Source: Coprinus comatus (lineage: Eukaryota; Basidiomycota; Agaricomycetes; Agaricales; Agaricaceae). From it: 64,000 nt of DNA. The translations under genes and the position numbers were made by a program. The stretch's first letter is position 1. Every line of letters starts with the position of its first letter. This document shows positions 62,095 to 64,000 of the stretch, piece after piece. The notes beneath the pieces are model-generated. The model was given only the letters and a program-made list of their open reading frames with translations, did no database searches and was not told where the DNA came from. The DNA lies in NCBI GenBank assembly GCA_034638255.1, contig JAWPGT010000035.1, positions 183,417 to 247,416 of the forward strand, given 5' to 3'.

Positions 62095-63177
62095 TTTCCG
62101 GGCCAATCCCAGGATAATGGAAACGGGATTGTAAACTTAACATTGTCAAGCTGGGTAAGCGATCTGCAGCCAGGGCACGGATAGCACTGACGAGGTCGTC
62201 TTCTCCTTCAAAACAGTTACATGCCAATCTTCGCGTGTCAAACATGTCAAATAATTAATGACTTCAATTCATTCTCGTGTATGTCTTTTCCACACTTTCT
62301 GGAACTTTTGTGGTTCTGGTGAGTATATTCGGCGTAATGAGCAGTTCCATATCCATATCGAGGTTGGAAAGTGAGATGTTACGAAGTGAAGGCATTTCCA
62401 ACTCGTAAAGAATGTAGTAATCCAAGGGTTGTCAAATAGAGTGGGTATCTGATATGACCAGTGACTTGAGTTGACAGAAGTTTTTATCACGAGTTAGCTG
62501 GGATAGCCACATGCCCCATGAGGCCCACCTCCGAGCTACACCAAACCCTTTCAACTCCAACCGGGCGAGCTGAGCTGCATAATCCTTGACGACAGAACAT
62601 ATAATAGCTCTGATGTCCGCGACCTTGCTATTGTAATTATCAATGGTACGAGTATAGTGATAGTCCGGGAAGTCTTCCAGGTCAAACCTTAGCGAGAGTG
62701 GATGGCCTTGAGCGAGTTCGAAGAAATGACGTGCAAACGCAATTTTATCTGGACTTTTCCCATCCGTATGGTTGCACTCGCAGCAGAGGTAGAGAGTTAA
62801 CGATGTCCATAATTGTGGAGTTGAGAGAGCCACGGTACGCCAGTAAGTAGCAACCGCCGCAAGTTTTAATGGGGAATGAATATAACGGCTATCTCACGAT
62901 TCATGGATTTCTGAGCATCCGTACATCGCGTATGAGTATAGCTCGAAGATATGAGAAAGAACTTCTGGTGGGAGAGAGTTTGCCGATGATTGAATATCGT
63001 TGAGATGTTGTAGTAGAGGAGCTTGCTTAAGCGCAAAATGTTGATTTCCTCTTGTAATCTTAGGCGCTTTTGCATGATCTCTTCCCGCGCAGCAGAGGGA
63101 GTGATGCCTATGACATCTCGAGAGTGTAGAGTCGGATTATGGTAGCTGAAAGGGGTACTGCCATCTGTGGTGGACAT
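62095..63177 (-). pseudogene. Inverted, decayed copy of the F-box gene
   Basis: It starts with MSTTDGSTPFSYH like the gene at 39754 and is near-identical to it down to LVIS. A one-base loss (cgcacaaagc becoming cgcttaagc, near 63030) shifts the frame before the F-box. A Trp codon has become TGA in the HESWDS block near 62890. After 62436 the sequence switches to a different F-box tail (LRNISLSNLDMDMELL-like, then MFDTRRLACN and LPSLTML) with the middle of the gene missing. So it is a chimaera or deletion product of two family members and cannot encode an F-box protein. Confidence 0.88.
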
Positions 63178-64000
63178 TTTCAGCCTCGGAGTATGGTAGT
63201 GGAAAATGAGTTGGAAATAAAGGATCATGGAACAGGGCTGACACTGACTGTTCCCACGAAGGTGCCCATCACAACCGTGACAGTATGTTTATGTCGTTGG
63301 TGAAGGTGGCTTTTTTCAAGATGCGACTTGAAAGAAGGTTGCACCGGTCACTCCTGTAGAAGGAGTATCTGGGATGTCACAGCCACAATTAATGTAAATT
63401 TTTTTGACAAAGTCATTCCAATATGTCTGTGAGTGTATACACATTGGTAGTATCCATGTGCATAAAACTCAGGCTCCTTGACGAATCACAGCCTTGTTCC
63501 TGCCGATTCGTCACTGTGGCATGTGGACGCTCACTGAGTCACTTCAAACCCCTTTCATTTAACGTCAGCAGTCACTATGACACTATTACATTGCCTGTAT
63601 TACACTGATCACTACACTATGTTACGCCATGACAGACTTATTACTATTTAATACTCCTAAACTTTATACGTGCGCTGCGGTTGTAGCTCTGATGGTTGGA
63701 ACGAATGATCTGACTTCTTCGAAAAGGAGTTCTAACACAATACCATCAGAAACAGAAAGGGATGACATTACCGCTCACTGACATCCTTTTAGTTGGGTCT
63801 TGCTCAAGTTTTCCTTATGAACTATTATCACCCAAAAGCAATTAGATATATGGATACAACATGAAAATGAAAGTAGACTCACGATCAAACTCGAAATAGG
63901 TGGGACTCAGTGGCTTTACAGCTGGCTCATCCTCAGCATCATGCTATCCTTGTGTTAGGTTGATAGTAATAAACCAATGAATACGAACGCACATAAGCCG
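62436..64000 (-). repeat. Inverted duplicate of 39095-40496 (arm B), cut by the window edge
   Basis: Reverse complement of the segment spanning the MAPK 3' end and F-box 5' half. Relative to arm A it has an extra block of about 170 bp (about 63425-63600). The window's last base corresponds to about 39095, inside MAPK exon 8, so the duplication continues beyond the window. Confidence 0.93.
63664..64000 (-). pseudogene. 3' end of a second MAP kinase copy, splice donor lost
   Basis: Exons corresponding to E9-E11 of the MAPK at 37769-39432 are readable (AYHDAEDEPAVKPLSPTYFEFD, HKENLSKTQLK, then ELLFEEVRSFVPTI ending ATTAAHV). At the donor after the last short exon the original aaaaggtatgtcag has become aaaaggatgtcag, so the GT is destroyed by loss of one T. 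A normal transcript would therefore not be made. The 5' part lies outside the window; it may be complete or truncated. Confidence 0.8.

Overview
The window reads as nuclear DNA of a mushroom-forming basidiomycete (Agaricomycetes). Genes are dense and split by many 45-80 bp GT..AG introns. Several protein families are typical of this group: DUF6535 and DUF6533 membrane proteins, NACHT NTPases, F-box/leucine-rich-repeat-like arrays, fungal aminoglycoside-phosphotransferase-like kinases and a large ankyrin protein. No rRNA, tRNA or CRISPR array was recognised. Gene models were spliced by hand from both strands. For most full models the exon lengths sum to a multiple of three.

Layout: (1) 1-14 kb is accessory. 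It holds a class III-like sirtuin (2.6-3.8 kb) with an altered catalytic position and a 3' frameshift, a broken APH-like kinase fragment, two intact F-box genes (4.7-8.3 kb), a DUF6535 gene, and an APH-like gene whose 5' end abuts a 472 bp fold-back element. (2) 13.3-19.8 kb is housekeeping: the PLP synthase glutaminase SNO1/PDX2, an HRP1-type two-RRM hnRNP and a GH85 endo-beta-N-acetylglucosaminidase. (3) 20.2-34.3 kb looks degraded. It holds a SKP1-like pseudogene, a NACHT gene with an intact front half and broken back half, two more broken copies of that back half, a 6.2 kb ankyrin gene with four single-base frameshifts, and an F-box pseudogene with an in-frame TGA. (4) 35.3-44.9 kb holds a DUF6533 membrane protein visible only after splicing, a Fus3/Kss1-type MAP kinase, two intact F-box genes and a BTB protein. 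(5) 45.6-61.8 kb is again housekeeping: an S10 carboxypeptidase, RNA14/CstF77, a very large inositol polyphosphate 5-phosphatase and an MCH1-like MFS transporter. (6) 62.1-64 kb is an inverted, decayed copy of the 39.1-40.5 kb segment (MAPK 3' end plus F-box 5' part) and runs off the window.

Themes: ubiquitin-ligase parts (F-box, SKP1-like, BTB) and NLR-like parts (NACHT, ankyrin) turn over rapidly by duplication and decay between stable housekeeping blocks. Two subunits of the same mRNA 3'-end processing machinery (Hrp1, Rna14) both occur here but far apart. The most promising less-described object is the ankyrin protein. Its N-terminal region carries a GGS...DVD signature resembling nucleotidyltransferase folds, and it lies next to a NACHT gene.
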